Under the pieces are notes generated by a model, which was given only the letters and a program-made list of their open reading frames with translations, ran no database searches and was not told the DNA's origin. From the NCBI RefSeq assembly GCF_002310495.1, contig NZ_CP023344.1:3303501-3367500 (forward strand): a DNA stretch of 64,000 bases, written 5' to 3'. Both the position numbers and the translations under genes were made by a program. This document shows positions 40,188 through 49,616 of this stretch, in pieces. The stretch's first letter is position 1. Every line of letters starts with the position of its first letter. This stretch comes from Nibricoccus aquaticus. Its GTDB lineage: Bacteria; Verrucomicrobiota; Verrucomicrobiia; Opitutales; Opitutaceae.

Positions 40188-42293
40188 TCACTCCACGCCG
40201 AGGAATTTCAGGAAGGGCTGGGTGGATTGTTTGCGGCCGAGAAATTTTTCGACGGATTCGCTTACGTCGCGTGAGGCGGCGGCGCCGTAAACTTCGTCGC
40301 GGAGGCGGCGGCCGATTTTTTCGTCGAGGAATTTATCGGGCGAGGATTCGAAGACGCTGGCCATGTCTTGCGCGATGGAGAGTGACCAGAGGTAGCCGTA
40401 ATACGCGGCATCGTAGCCCATGAGGTGGCCGAAGTAGGCGGCGAAGGCGGTGTCGGGCGGCGGGGCGACGGAGACGCGGGCGAGGACGGAATTGGCGAGC
40501 GCGATGGCGTCGAGTTTTTCGTCGGGCTTGGTCTGGGTGTGGAGCGTGAGGTCGAGGAGGCCGAAGGAGAGCTGGCGGCGGTAGAACATGCCGGAAGTCG
40601 CGGTGCGGGCGCGCTTGAGGGAGTCGATCACCTCGGCGGGGACTTTTTTCGATGGGTCGCGGTAGTCGGCGGCGAAAGTGTCGAGGACGGTTTTATCCCA
40701 GACCCAGTTCTCCAGCATCTGTGAGGGGGCTTCGACGAAATCCTGCGGGACGCCGAAGGAGTAGTGGCGGCCGTGTTTCGAGCGCCCGAGCATGAGGTGC
40801 ATGACGTGGCCGAATTCATGGAATAGAGTTTCGACGTCGTCATGCTGGAGGAGCGAAGGCTTATCGGCGGAGGGCGGGGGAAAGTTGCAGACGAGCGAGG
40901 CGATGGGGACGGAGAAGCGGCCGTCGGGTTGGCGGGTTCCTTCGGCGATGGTGAAGCAGGCGAAGTGGTTGTACTTCCCGTCGCGCGGAAACATATCGAG
41001 GTAGAAAAGGCCAAGGGGCTCGCCGGTGGTTTTGTCGGCGACGGCGAAGAGGGTGACGCCTTCGGACCAGATTTGCGGGGGGGCGACTTCGGTGAAGGTG
41101 AGGCTGAAGATTTTTTCGTAGATGCGGAACATGCCGTCGAGCGTGGCCTGATAGGGGAAGAAGACGCGGAGCTGCTCGGTATCCACGGAGTAACGCTCCT
41201 TCTTGAGCTTCTCGGTGTAGAAGTTGATGTCCCACGGATTGAGCACGGCGTCAGCCTGGCCGGTGGTGGCGGCTTTGAGTTCGCGGAGGGTGGCGACCTC
41301 GGCGGTGAATTTTTTCTGAAGGCCGGCGACGAGTTCGTTTTCGAACTGGAGCGCGGTGGCGGCGTTTTTCGTCATGCGCAGCTCAGTCTGGTAATCGGCC
41401 CAGGTGGGGTAACCGAGTTTGAGGGCGAGCTCGGTGCGGCGGGCGATGATGGTGGCGAGAAGGGCGGAGTTGGTATCCTTGGCGAGCGTCTGGCGGATGA
41501 AGTAGGCGCGGCGGCGGACGTCTTCGCTGGTGGCGTTTTCCATGATGGCCTGGGTGTGCCAGGTGACGTTCATCATGACGCGGAAACGGCCGTCGGGCTG
41601 TTTGACGCCGGGGCTTTCGAGGAAGCTTTCGGGGACGCCGGCGAGTTCCTCGACGGTGAGATCGAGGGGACCGCGGGCCTGGTTGACGTTGTTGGAGTAG
41701 TCGGTGGTGAGCTGGGTGAGTTCTTTGCGGAGGCGCTCGACGTCGGCGCGCTGGGCGGCGGGGAGTTCGAGGCCGGCGCGGCGGTAGTCGCGGAGGATTT
41801 CGTCGAAGAGGAGTTTGTCCTCGCCGGTGAGCGCGGGCTGGGTGTCGGCGAAAGATTTGAGCGCGCGGTAGAGATCTTCGCGGTAATCGAGGGTAATGGC
41901 CCAGGAGGAAATTTTCACGGACATCTCGCTGGCGGTGTCGCGGACGGCTTTGTCGGGGTGCGTTTCCTGGACGAGGCCGATGCGGTTGGAGGTGTCGCGG
42001 ACGCGGGCGACGATGCGGTCGATCTGGGCGAAGGTGGAATCGAAGGTGGCTTTGGCGGGGTCTTGTTTCGCGAGCTGATCGAGGGCGGCCTCGGCGTCGC
42101 GAATGGCGGAGTCGGTGGTGGCGCGGAGTTCGTCGGAAGTGCGCTCGTAGGCCGGAGGCGTGAGGATGACTTTGAATTTATCGGCCTGGGGCTGGAGCGA
42201 GCCGAGCGGGACGGGAGCGGCGGAGGCGGCGAACGGCAGCGCGAGAACGAGGGCGGCTGCGGTGAGGGCGAGACGATGCAGGCGAGACGTCAT
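40188..42293 (-). CDS. exported M3-family oligopeptidase (thimet oligopeptidase-like)
   Basis: This zinc metallopeptidase of clan MA, family M3, cleaves short peptides. The zinc motif is HEFGHVMHLML with His492, and the third ligand Glu is about 28 residues on in FVEAPSQMLENW. It has a signal peptide (MTSRLHRLALTAAALVLALPFAASA), so the enzyme acts in the periplasm, whereas the best-known M3 enzymes are cytoplasmic. The helical N-terminal half (residues 40-330) and the substrate-binding YYGYLWSLSIAQDM region near the C-terminus fit the two-lobe M3 fold. It has 701 residues. It is transcribed alone; the next gene on this strand is the small membrane protein beyond the repeats. Confidence 0.93.
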   Translation of the reverse strand: MTSRLHRLALTAAALVLALPFAASAAPVPLGSLQPQADKFKVILTPPAYERTSDELRATTDSAIRDAEAALDQLAKQDPAKATFDSTFAQIDRIVARVRDTSNRIGLVQETHPDKAVRDTASEMSVKISSWAITLDYREDLYRALKSFADTQPALTGEDKLLFDEILRDYRRAGLELPAAQRADVERLRKELTQLTTDYSNNVNQARGPLDLTVEELAGVPESFLESPGVKQPDGRFRVMMNVTWHTQAIMENATSEDVRRRAYFIRQTLAKDTNSALLATIIARRTELALKLGYPTWADYQTELRMTKNAATALQFENELVAGLQKKFTAEVATLRELKAATTGQADAVLNPWDINFYTEKLKKERYSVDTEQLRVFFPYQATLDGMFRIYEKIFSLTFTEVAPPQIWSEGVTLFAVADKTTGEPLGLFYLDMFPRDGKYNHFACFTIAEGTRQPDGRFSVPIASLVCNFPPPSADKPSLLQHDDVETLFHEFGHVMHLMLGRSKHGRHYSFGVPQDFVEAPSQMLENWVWDKTVLDTFAADYRDPSKKVPAEVIDSLKRARTATSGMFYRRQLSFGLLDLTLHTQTKPDEKLDAIALANSVLARVSVAPPPDTAFAAYFGHLMGYDAAYYGYLWSLSIAQDMASVFESSPDKFLDEKIGRRLRDEVYGAAASRDVSESVEKFLGRKQSTQPFLKFLGVE

Positions 42294-42464
42294 GGAGAGA
42301 AGAGAGGTGAGTGAGAGGAGGTGGACAAGGCTGATAAGCGGAACGTTCCGGGGAAGTGGAGGGGGAAAGCGGCGTGGGGCGTGGGTGAGCGACGGGGGGA
42401 GGTGAGTGCGCGGTTGCAGGCGGTGCGGTGTCGTGACTGTGTGGGGACGTCTTCTTAAAACGAC

Positions 42465-44093
42465 ATGGTTCTCCTCAACATCGCCGGTGGCATCGCGTTG
42501 ATTTTATTCGGCATCCGTTTTTTGCGGAAGGGGCTCGAACGGCTGCTGGGTTTTGGGCTGCACGCGTGGTTGAAGCGGATGTCGCAGAAACCGTGGCGGG
42601 CGAGTCTGGCGGGGGCGGGCTTCGGAACGGTGGCACCGTCGTCAACGGCGCAGACGCTGCTGACGCTCCAACTGGTGAAGGCGGGGGAGCTGTCGCGCGA
42701 AGGGGCACTGGCGTTTTTGCTGGGGGCGAACGCGGGGATCACGGTGACGGTGCAGCTGATCGCGTTGCGGGTGTTCGATTTTTATTCGGTGGTGCTGGTG
42801 GCGGGATTTGTGGGGTTTCAGTTTTTCAAGTCGGAGAAAATTCGCGGTGCGGGGCAGTCGCTCTTGGGGCTCGGTCTGATCTTTCTGGCGATGACGATCA
42901 TCAGCGAGGCGGCGAAGGTGCTGGCGGCTGATCCGGAGTTCGTGACGGTGCTGGAGTTGTTGCAGAATCACCGGGTGTTGCTGGTGATCTTTGCGGGGCT
43001 TTTCACGCTGAGCGCGCAGAGTTCGACGGCGGTGATCGGGCTGGGGCTGGCGTTTGCGGCGACGGGGAAAGCGTCGCTGGGGTTGCTGGTGCCGATCGTG
43101 CTCGGAGCGAATCTGGGGATCGGGCTGACGAGCTTGCTGGCTGGATACAGCACGGCGGCGGGGCGGGCGCTGGCGGTGGCGAATCTGGCGGTGAAGGGCG
43201 TGTTGATCGCGACGGCGCTGGTGTTTTTCCCGCAGCTGGTGGCGTTCGTGGAATCAACGCCGGGGGATGTGGCGCGGCAGGCGGCGAATTTGCACACGGC
43301 GTTCAGTGTGGTGGCGGTGCTGATCGGCGTGGGTTGCGGCGGGTTGCTCGGGCGGTGGCTGGAAAAAATCATGAAGCCGACGCTGGCGGAGGAGAATAGG
43401 GTGCGGCCGGTGGCGACGCATCTCGATCCGTCGGCGTTGTCGGTGCCGGTGTTCGCGCTGGCGAATGCGACGCGGGAGACGCTGCTGCTCGCGGATGAAG
43501 TGCGGTCGATGCTCGATGGAGCGTGGCGGGCGTTTAACAAACCGAGCCTCGAACTCGCTCGCAGTGTGCAGAAGCACGACGACCGGGTGGATGAGTTGCA
43601 GACGGCAATTAAACAGTACCTGAGCCAGTTGCCGACCGACCCACTGACTCCGCAGGAAAGCCGGCTGCAATTCGGGTTATTGAATTTCGCGAGTCAGCTG
43701 GAGGGGATCGGCGACATCGTGGACAAGACGCTGTGCGGTGCGGCGGTGAAGCAAGTGCAGCAGCCACTGGCTTTGAGCGAGGCGGACAAGGCGGATCTGA
43801 CGGAATTTTATGAGCGAATGATGAGGCGCTTTGACGCGGCCACGAGCGTGCTGGCGTCACGGGATCGCGAGATGGCGCGGCAATTTTTAAACGATGCGGA
43901 TAAGTTGAAAGACTGGTGCATCGACGCGCAGAAACGGCATTACCAACGGCTCAAAAACGTGAAAGATCCGGCGCAGCTCGAGGAGAGCGCGCGGTTTATC
44001 GACATGATCAACGCGTTTCGCCGGATTAGTGGATTACTGAATACGATCGGGCACACGTTCCTGCTGGAAGACGGGGAGCGGGTGCAGAGTTGA
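42465..44093 (+). CDS. Na/Pi cotransporter family protein with PhoU-like domain
   Basis: This is a membrane transporter of the sodium-phosphate type II family. The N-terminal half (residues 1-310) has eight to nine hydrophobic helices with two copies of the inverted-repeat QSST-like motif: GTVAPSSTAQTLLTLQLV and TLSAQSSTAVIGLGLAF, the expected transport signature. The C-terminal half (about 340-535) is helical and resembles PhoU, a cytoplasmic regulator domain. It has 542 residues. It ends 7 bp from the convergent peroxiredoxin-like gene. The substrate may be phosphate or another anion, as some members work in c-di-AMP or stress responses. Confidence 0.9.
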   Translation: MVLLNIAGGIALILFGIRFLRKGLERLLGFGLHAWLKRMSQKPWRASLAGAGFGTVAPSSTAQTLLTLQLVKAGELSREGALAFLLGANAGITVTVQLIALRVFDFYSVVLVAGFVGFQFFKSEKIRGAGQSLLGLGLIFLAMTIISEAAKVLAADPEFVTVLELLQNHRVLLVIFAGLFTLSAQSSTAVIGLGLAFAATGKASLGLLVPIVLGANLGIGLTSLLAGYSTAAGRALAVANLAVKGVLIATALVFFPQLVAFVESTPGDVARQAANLHTAFSVVAVLIGVGCGGLLGRWLEKIMKPTLAEENRVRPVATHLDPSALSVPVFALANATRETLLLADEVRSMLDGAWRAFNKPSLELARSVQKHDDRVDELQTAIKQYLSQLPTDPLTPQESRLQFGLLNFASQLEGIGDIVDKTLCGAAVKQVQQPLALSEADKADLTEFYERMMRRFDAATSVLASRDREMARQFLNDADKLKDWCIDAQKRHYQRLKNVKDPAQLEESARFIDMINAFRRISGLLNTIGHTFLLEDGERVQS

Positions 44094-44100
44094 GCGCGGG

Positions 44101-44718
44101 TTATTTCGCGGCAGAGACTTCTTTGATGGCGGCGAGGATTTTTTCGGGTTCGAGGCGGACCTTGTAGTCGGTGTTCACGTGGGCGAAGCGGATGACGCCG
44201 GTGGCATCGACGATGAAGACGGCGGGGTGGGGCAGGAGGTGGTGGGTGCTGCCGGAGGCGGCTTCGAGGTCGATCTTGTAGCTGTTTTTATATTTCGCGA
44301 CGAGTTCGTCCTCGACCTTGAAGGCGATGCCGAAGCCTTGCGCGGCCTCCATGGCGCTGTCGGAGAGGAGGGTGTAGTTGGTTTTCTCCATCGCGGGTTT
44401 CTCGCGGAGTTTGGCGGGCACGTCGGGGCTGAGGGCGATGAGTTGGAAACCGGCGGCGAGGATGTCGGCTTCGATCGTGGCGAGCGCGGATAGCTGGCGG
44501 TTGCAGTAGGGGCACCAGCCGCCGCGGTAGAAGATGAGGACGGTGGGTTTGACGATGGCGGATTTGAGGGTGATGGCGTCGCCTTTGTCGGTGCGGAGAT
44601 TGGCGGCGGGGATGGACTGGCCGACGGCGAGCGGGGCGGTGGGATAGGCGGCGGAGAGAGTGGAGAACGTCACGGCAGTGAACGTGGCGAGGATGAGCAG
44701 ACGGTTGAGAAGGCGCAT
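44101..44718 (-). CDS. exported peroxiredoxin-like (AhpC/TSA) protein
   Basis: This is a thioredoxin-fold protein of the peroxiredoxin-like group, exported to the periplasm (signal peptide MRLLNRLLILATFTAVTFSTLSA). The active-site motif is FYRGGWCPYCNRQL with Cys69 and Cys72. The CxxC arrangement differs from the PxxxTxxC of classical AhpC and fits the Prx-like2/AhpC-TSA_2 type. A late LPHPAVFIVDATGVIRF strand supplies the cis-Pro region. It has 205 residues. It may reduce peroxides or act as a disulfide reductase; no electron donor partner is adjacent. Confidence 0.84.
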   Translation of the reverse strand: MRLLNRLLILATFTAVTFSTLSAAYPTAPLAVGQSIPAANLRTDKGDAITLKSAIVKPTVLIFYRGGWCPYCNRQLSALATIEADILAAGFQLIALSPDVPAKLREKPAMEKTNYTLLSDSAMEAAQGFGIAFKVEDELVAKYKNSYKIDLEAASGSTHHLLPHPAVFIVDATGVIRFAHVNTDYKVRLEPEKILAAIKEVSAAK

Positions 44719-44872
44719 GAGAGACGTGGTGTTGGCGGAGGTGATGAAGGAGCGGCGAGGGCGTGGTGAAGATGACCGCTGTGTGAGACGCGGGGCGAAA
44801 GGATATTCCCGCAGATTAAATTTTCATGCGGGCGGGAGCGCGTGTGAACGCGGGGGGCCGGGGAAGCAGGCG

Positions 44873-45631
44873 CTATTTTTCGTCGAGGGCGGCGCGGGCG
44901 CGAGCTTTGGCGGACTCGTCGTGTTTTTCGCGGGAGGGCAGGGCGAGGCCTTTTTCGAAGGCGGCGCGGGCCTCGGGTTTTTGTCCGGCGGCGAGGTAGG
45001 CGAAGCCGAGTTCGAGGGGGTGGGCGACGGTTTGCGGGGAAAGTTCAACGGCCTGGCGGAGGTGGCTGATGGCTTCAGCGTAGGAAGCGTCGGGCAGGGC
45101 GCCGTAGATGAGTTTCACGAGCCAGCGTTTGGTGGCGCCGAGGGAGGCGACTTCGTAATGCCAGCGGCCGAGGATGTGGTGGGCCCAGTCGTAGCGAGGA
45201 TCGAGGGCGAGGGCGCGTTCGGCGTTTTCTTTGATGAGGCGGGAGTAGGCGATTTTCTGGCGGGCGTCGCTGTAGGTCGCCAGTTTTCCATGACAGACAG
45301 CGAGGGAGAGGATGTTGACGGCGTTATCGGGAGCGAGCGTGGCGGCGCGTTCGGCGTAGGCGAGGGCTTCGGTGGCGAGGGCGCGCTGCTTTTCCCGGTC
45401 GGTGGTGTCGGTGGTGGAGTCGGAGAGCTGCTGGGAGATTTTCTGGAGGATGAAAGGATCGTCGGGGCGGAGGGCGTCGAGTTCGCGAAAGAGACGGAGG
45501 GCAGTTCGGGAGTCGAAGCGGGACTCGGCGGCGAGGGCGGAGGCGAGGAGATCGTCGCGCGTGGGGGCGGCGGAAAGGTGAGTGGCTACGGCGAAGATGA
45601 CGGGGAGCATCCAGGCCAGGAAGGGGCGCAT
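44873..45631 (-). CDS. exported TPR-containing protein
   Basis: This periplasmic helical-repeat protein of 252 residues has a signal peptide (MRPFLAWMLPVIFAVATHLSAA). The mature part holds four to five tetratricopeptide units: RDDLLASALAAESRFDSRTALRLF, ALAYAERAATLAPDNAVNIL, ENAERALALDPRYDWAHHILG, SHLRQAVELSPQTVAHPLELG and AAFEKGLALP. TPR arrays bind proteins, and no partner is evident. The GRWHYEV insert resembles regulator-of-microtubule-dynamics-like TPR proteins found in many Gram-negative bacteria. It diverges from the PagL-like gene. Confidence 0.8.
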   Translation of the reverse strand: MRPFLAWMLPVIFAVATHLSAAPTRDDLLASALAAESRFDSRTALRLFRELDALRPDDPFILQKISQQLSDSTTDTTDREKQRALATEALAYAERAATLAPDNAVNILSLAVCHGKLATYSDARQKIAYSRLIKENAERALALDPRYDWAHHILGRWHYEVASLGATKRWLVKLIYGALPDASYAEAISHLRQAVELSPQTVAHPLELGFAYLAAGQKPEARAAFEKGLALPSREKHDESAKARARAALDEK

Positions 45632-45781
45632 GTTTGAGGTACGTGCGGAGGTGGGCGGTGGATGCCGGAGGGGAGTGCGGGTGTGGGAGTGATAGGGATC
45701 AACGTGTGTGGGGCGGGGCGTTTCAGGGCGGAGTTTATCGCGGCTGGCTTCGGGGGGAGAAGGGTGCTCGTGTCAGCGGCG

Positions 45782-46402
45782 ATGTTGAAACGTGTGCTTG
45801 TTACCGGGGTGATGATGGCGGGGGCTTTATTCGCGCGGGCGGAGGGGCGTGCCCTGAAGGCGGATACGGAGGCTGCGGTTTTTGAGCCGGTGACGCGGTG
45901 GGAGTTTGCGTATGAGTCGGGGGCGTTGTGGCGGGTGGGGGGCGGTGGGTCGCAGCTGGATTATGTGATTTTGCCGCAGATGCTGACGTGGAAGACGCCA
46001 GAGGTGACGCGGTGGACGGTGGGCGGGCGCGATCTGGTGCTGCGATCGCGGTTCAGCGTGTTGTTAGAGCCGTTTGCGAAGGGGCCGGAGAGTCACTTCG
46101 TGGGTGGGGCGGCGGGGGGATTGCTGGAGTGGTGGGATGCGCGGAGGACGCAGGCGTTGTTCTTTTCGGCGGGCGGTGGTGTGGGGCTGATGGACAGCAA
46201 GGGCTACGATGTGGCGGGGGCGCAGGGGCAGGATTTTAATTTCAACTGGTTCACGTACGCAGGGAGCCGGTGGCAGTGGAGCGAGGGGATGAGCGTGGTC
46301 GTCGGAGTCTATTTCCAACACATTTCCAATCGCGGTCAGGATAAGGTGAATCCGGGGATCAACTCGGTGGGGCCGATCGTGAATGTAGGGTGGGGGTTTT
46401 GA
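45782..46402 (+). CDS. lipid A 3-O-deacylase, PagL-like
   Basis: This is an outer-membrane beta-barrel enzyme that removes the 3-O-acyl chain of lipid A. Start ATG 45782 (MLKRVLVTGVMMAGALFARA) gives the signal peptide; an earlier in-frame ATG at 45662 would add 40 residues before it. The body is about 185 residues of amphipathic strands, and the active-site stretch is FQHISNRGQDKVNPGINS, with the His-x-Ser pair and the NPG motif of PagL. The C-terminus ends VGWGF, an aromatic barrel-assembly signal. It is the strongest sign in this window that the cell makes lipopolysaccharide. It is transcribed alone. Confidence 0.83.
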   Translation: MLKRVLVTGVMMAGALFARAEGRALKADTEAAVFEPVTRWEFAYESGALWRVGGGGSQLDYVILPQMLTWKTPEVTRWTVGGRDLVLRSRFSVLLEPFAKGPESHFVGGAAGGLLEWWDARRTQALFFSAGGGVGLMDSKGYDVAGAQGQDFNFNWFTYAGSRWQWSEGMSVVVGVYFQHISNRGQDKVNPGINSVGPIVNVGWGF

Positions 46403-46612
46403 AGAGTGAGTGGACGGTGGATGGGGAGGAGGCGTGGGCGCGCTGCTGAGAGCACAGGGTGGGGCCAAAGCCAGAGCTATGATGATGAGCGGTTTAGGGT
46501 GTTTCCATGAAATCGTTTAATGACGGATCAGCTTTAGGCGTTGGGCTGAACAGCCGATGTGTAGGCAGCCGTGTTCGGACGGGTATGCTGTTCGCGCGGT
46601 CATTCTTCCCAC

Positions 46613-47698
46613 ATGCTTTCGCCCGCAGCTTCCATCGGATCATCGTCTGAAATCGTCGCGACGCCTGAACGCATCAGCGCGTTAACGGCGACGTTGCAGG
46701 AGCGGATTCGTGGCTCAATCCAAGATATCGGGACGATCACGCTGCAATCGCGCGTGCTCTCGATCAATGCTCAGATAGAGGCGGCGCGTGCGGGCGAGAG
46801 TGGAAAGTCGTTCGCGATCGTGGGGCAGGAGATGGTGACATTTTCCAATCGGATACAGTCGGCGGCGAAGTCGCTGGAGCAGGATTCGCAGACGCTGGTG
46901 ATGGAACTGGCGGAGATCAGCCGGGTACTGGCGACGCGGGTACGCGGGACGCGGCTGAGCGATCTGGCGCTGACGAATATCGATCTTATCGATCGCAATC
47001 TTTATGAGCGTTCGTGCGATTGCCGCTGGTGGGCGACGGATGCTGCGATGGTGAATGCGTTGGAAAATCCCGGCGACGACCAGATCGTGAACCATGCGTC
47101 GGAGCGGCTGGGGGTGATCTTGAAAGCGTACACGGTTTACTTCGATATCGTGCTGGCGGATCTGGACGGGCGCATCATTGCGAACGGGCGGCCGGCGGAT
47201 TATGCATCGGTCGGCGTGGAGCAGGGCGAGGCCGCGTGGTTCAAGACCGCGATGGCGACGGCGAGCGGGGACGAGTTTGGTTTTCAGAGTGTGACTGAGT
47301 CGACGCTCGTGGGGGGGGAGCGCGTACTGGTTTACTCGTGCAAGGTGTGCCGGGGCGGGAGCGCAAGCGCGGAGCCGGTGGGCGTGCTCGGCGTGATTTT
47401 TAATTGGGACGGGCTCGCGCAAAAAATCATGCATGAGACGCCGATCGAGTCGGAGAAGAAGGCGCTGACGCGGGTATGCATCGTCGATGATGCGGGCACG
47501 GTGCTGGCGGATTCAGAGGATAAAATTTTGAAGGAGAAGATGGATCTACCGGATTGCGCGGGAATTTTTGCAAAGGAGAAAACGTGCGCGACGCTGACGA
47601 TCAGCGGGCGGGATTGTCTTGTGGCTCATGCGAAGTCTCCGGGGTTTGAGACTTATAAGACCGGCTGGCATTCGCTGATTATTGAGCGGATGAAGTGA
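46613..47698 (+). CDS. soluble MCP-like signalling domain followed by a Cache-type sensor
   Basis: The architecture is unusual. Residues 25-90 carry a short piece of a chemoreceptor signalling domain with the hairpin-like motif LQSRVLSINAQIEAARAGE and FAIVGQEM. From about 130 on there is a Cache/PAS-like sensor module (VYFDIVLADLDGRIIANG, EAAWFKTAMATASGDEFG, VGVLGVIFNWDGLAQKI). There is no transmembrane segment, so it is cytoplasmic, in contrast to ordinary receptors where Cache is periplasmic and N-terminal. Eight or more Cys occur (CDCRW, SCKVCRGG, EKTCATL, RDCLV), which might bind a metal or respond to redox. Start ATG 46613 is the first after the non-coding leader. Its 3' end overlaps a 13-bp tandem repeat. 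Confidence 0.72.
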   Translation: MLSPAASIGSSSEIVATPERISALTATLQERIRGSIQDIGTITLQSRVLSINAQIEAARAGESGKSFAIVGQEMVTFSNRIQSAAKSLEQDSQTLVMELAEISRVLATRVRGTRLSDLALTNIDLIDRNLYERSCDCRWWATDAAMVNALENPGDDQIVNHASERLGVILKAYTVYFDIVLADLDGRIIANGRPADYASVGVEQGEAAWFKTAMATASGDEFGFQSVTESTLVGGERVLVYSCKVCRGGSASAEPVGVLGVIFNWDGLAQKIMHETPIESEKKALTRVCIVDDAGTVLADSEDKILKEKMDLPDCAGIFAKEKTCATLTISGRDCLVAHAKSPGFETYKTGWHSLIIERMK

Positions 47699-47715
47699 GC
47701 GGATGAAGTGAGCGG
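47684..47715 (+). repeat. 13-bp tandem duplication across a stop codon
   Basis: GAGCGGATGAAGT occurs at 47684-47696 and 47697-47709, followed by a partial third unit GAGCGG. The first copy encodes the last residues of the MCP/Cache protein, so the duplication repeats its 3' end and stop region. Confidence 0.7.
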
Positions 47716-47799
47716 TTAGCGCTTTGTCTCCGAGGGTGGAGGCGGTCTTGAATGGTGGGTTGTCAGCGGTCTGTTCTGTGCTGACGCTGATGTCAGAGA

Positions 47800-49524
47800 A
47801 TGGACTTTGTTTCCCGCAATTTTCAGCGATTGCCACCGCAAGCCCGTGCGATCACGGCGACGGTGATTTTCGGTCTGGCGGCCGGATTGATCGCGGTGGC
47901 GTTTCATCTGGCGATCCACGTAATCTACGCGCACGGGATTGAGGCGCTGAGCCATCAATCGACCACGTGGTTTCTGGTGGGGAGCTTTTTGTTGGTGGGG
48001 GTGACCTCGGGTATTTCCGGCTGGTTGCTGACGGCGTTCTGCATCGAGGCGGCGGGCAGTGGGATTCCCCAAGTGAAACTGGCGTTCTGGCGAGATTTTG
48101 GACTGATCCCGTGGCGGGTGGTGTGGGTGAAATTTATCGGAGGCGCGCTCAGCGTTGGCGGTGGCAGCAGTTTGGGGCGTGAAGGTCCATCGGTGCAGCT
48201 GGCGAGTGCGCTGGCGTCGAATGTGGCGGGTGCGTTGGGAACGCCGAAACATATGCGACGGACGGCAACGGCGGCGGGCGCGGCGGCAGGGCTGGCGGCG
48301 GCGTTTAACACGCCGATCGCAGCGGTGACGTTTGTACTGGAGGAGATCATTGGCGATCTGAACAGCCGGATGCTCGGCAGTGTATTGCTGGCATCGGTGC
48401 TGGGCGCGCTGGTGGCGCATGGGTTGTTGGGCGCGCAACCGGCGTTTACGCTGCACAGCGTCGGCAATGCGCATTGGGCGGGCTATGTGCTGACGCCGCT
48501 CGTGGCGGCGGTGGCGACTTTGGCAGGCTGCTGGTTTCAGAAAATGGCGCTAGGGCTACGGCTGATCAACAAGCGCCCGCAGCGTTTGCCGGCGTGGTCG
48601 CGGGTGATGCTGGGTGGGATTTTTGTGTGGGCGGTGGGCGCGGCGGTGTTTCTGGGGACGGGGCATCTCGGCGTATTCAGTCTGGGCTATGACGATCTCT
48701 CGACGGCGTTGAACGGTGGGATGCTCTGGCAGATCGCAGCGTTGTTGCTAGCCGCGAAACTGGTGGCGACGGCGGTGTGCTATGGGCTGGGCGGATGCGG
48801 CGGCGTGTTTGCACCGACGTTATTTTTTGGTGGCATGGCGGGAGCGGCAATTTCAGCGCTGGCGGCGTTGGTGCTACCGCTGACGGCGGGGGATCACGTG
48901 ATGCTCGCGGTGGTCGGCATGTGCGCGTGTCTGGGCGGAGTGGTGCGTGCGCCGGTGACGGGCATCTTAATCGTGTTCGAGATGACGCATGAATTCGCGC
49001 TGGTGCCGGCGCTGATCATTGGCGCGTTGATCTCGCAGGCGATCAGCCGGCGGGTGACGCCGCATAATTTCTACGAGGAAGTACTCGCCCAGGACGGGCA
49101 GCACGTGGAGCGGATCGTGCCGCCACGGAGTCTGCGGACATGGATGGAACTGCCGGTGGCGCGGATCGCGAATTTCTCGCCGGTGACGATCACCGAGCTG
49201 GTGCCAGAGAAGTTGAGAACGTTTCTGGCGACGCACAGGCACGATCAGTTTCCGGTGGTGATCGAAGGGAAACTCGTAGGTGTGTTGAGTCGCCGCGCCT
49301 GCGAAGAGGCGCTGGCTGGCGGGCGGGCGCCGACGCCGCAAAACGCGACGATCTGCACAGCGGAGACGACATTGAGGCAGGTGCAGACACTGATGATCGA
49401 GTCGGCGGGGCAGCTAGTGGTGGTGGTCGATCAGTCCGGCGTGGAGGCGCGGGTGATCGGGTTGCTGACGCTGCACGACATCCTGCGGGCGGAGATGGTG
49501 TTTGCGCGGGAGCAGGAGGATTGA
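47800..49524 (+). CDS. CLC-type chloride channel/antiporter with CBS pair
   Basis: This inner-membrane protein moves chloride, probably in exchange for protons. The CLC selectivity motifs are present: GSGIPQVK (residues 87-94), GREGPSVQL with the gating Glu128, and GCGGVFAPTLFFGG (GxFxP). The FVLEEIIGD stretch retains the inner glutamate that marks H+/Cl- antiporters. About ten helices are visible before residue 430, followed by a cytoplasmic CBS pair (about 445-565: FSPVTITELVPEKLRTFL and ATICTAETTLRQVQTLM) that may bind adenine nucleotides. It has 574 residues. It ends at a degenerate 9-bp repeat array and converges on the GST gene. Confidence 0.93.
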   Translation: MDFVSRNFQRLPPQARAITATVIFGLAAGLIAVAFHLAIHVIYAHGIEALSHQSTTWFLVGSFLLVGVTSGISGWLLTAFCIEAAGSGIPQVKLAFWRDFGLIPWRVVWVKFIGGALSVGGGSSLGREGPSVQLASALASNVAGALGTPKHMRRTATAAGAAAGLAAAFNTPIAAVTFVLEEIIGDLNSRMLGSVLLASVLGALVAHGLLGAQPAFTLHSVGNAHWAGYVLTPLVAAVATLAGCWFQKMALGLRLINKRPQRLPAWSRVMLGGIFVWAVGAAVFLGTGHLGVFSLGYDDLSTALNGGMLWQIAALLLAAKLVATAVCYGLGGCGGVFAPTLFFGGMAGAAISALAALVLPLTAGDHVMLAVVGMCACLGGVVRAPVTGILIVFEMTHEFALVPALIIGALISQAISRRVTPHNFYEEVLAQDGQHVERIVPPRSLRTWMELPVARIANFSPVTITELVPEKLRTFLATHRHDQFPVVIEGKLVGVLSRRACEEALAGGRAPTPQNATICTAETTLRQVQTLMIESAGQLVVVVDQSGVEARVIGLLTLHDILRAEMVFAREQED

Positions 49525-49555
49525 CGGCGGAGGGTGGCGTTCGGAGAACGGAATA

Positions 49556-49594
49556 GGACTTATAGGTCTTATGGGACCTATAGTACGTATGGTC
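49556..49594. repeat. degenerate 9-bp tandem repeat array
   Basis: Four consecutive 9-mers (GGACTTATA, GGTCTTATG, GGACCTATA, GTACGTATG) are followed by GTC. TATAGGTC (49561-49568) and GACCTATA (49575-49582) also form a perfect 8-bp inverted repeat with a 6-nt loop. It lies between the convergent CLC and GST genes and is AT-rich against its surroundings. Confidence 0.75.
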
Positions 49595-49616
49595 GGAGAG
49601 CGGAGCGGTTGTGGGC

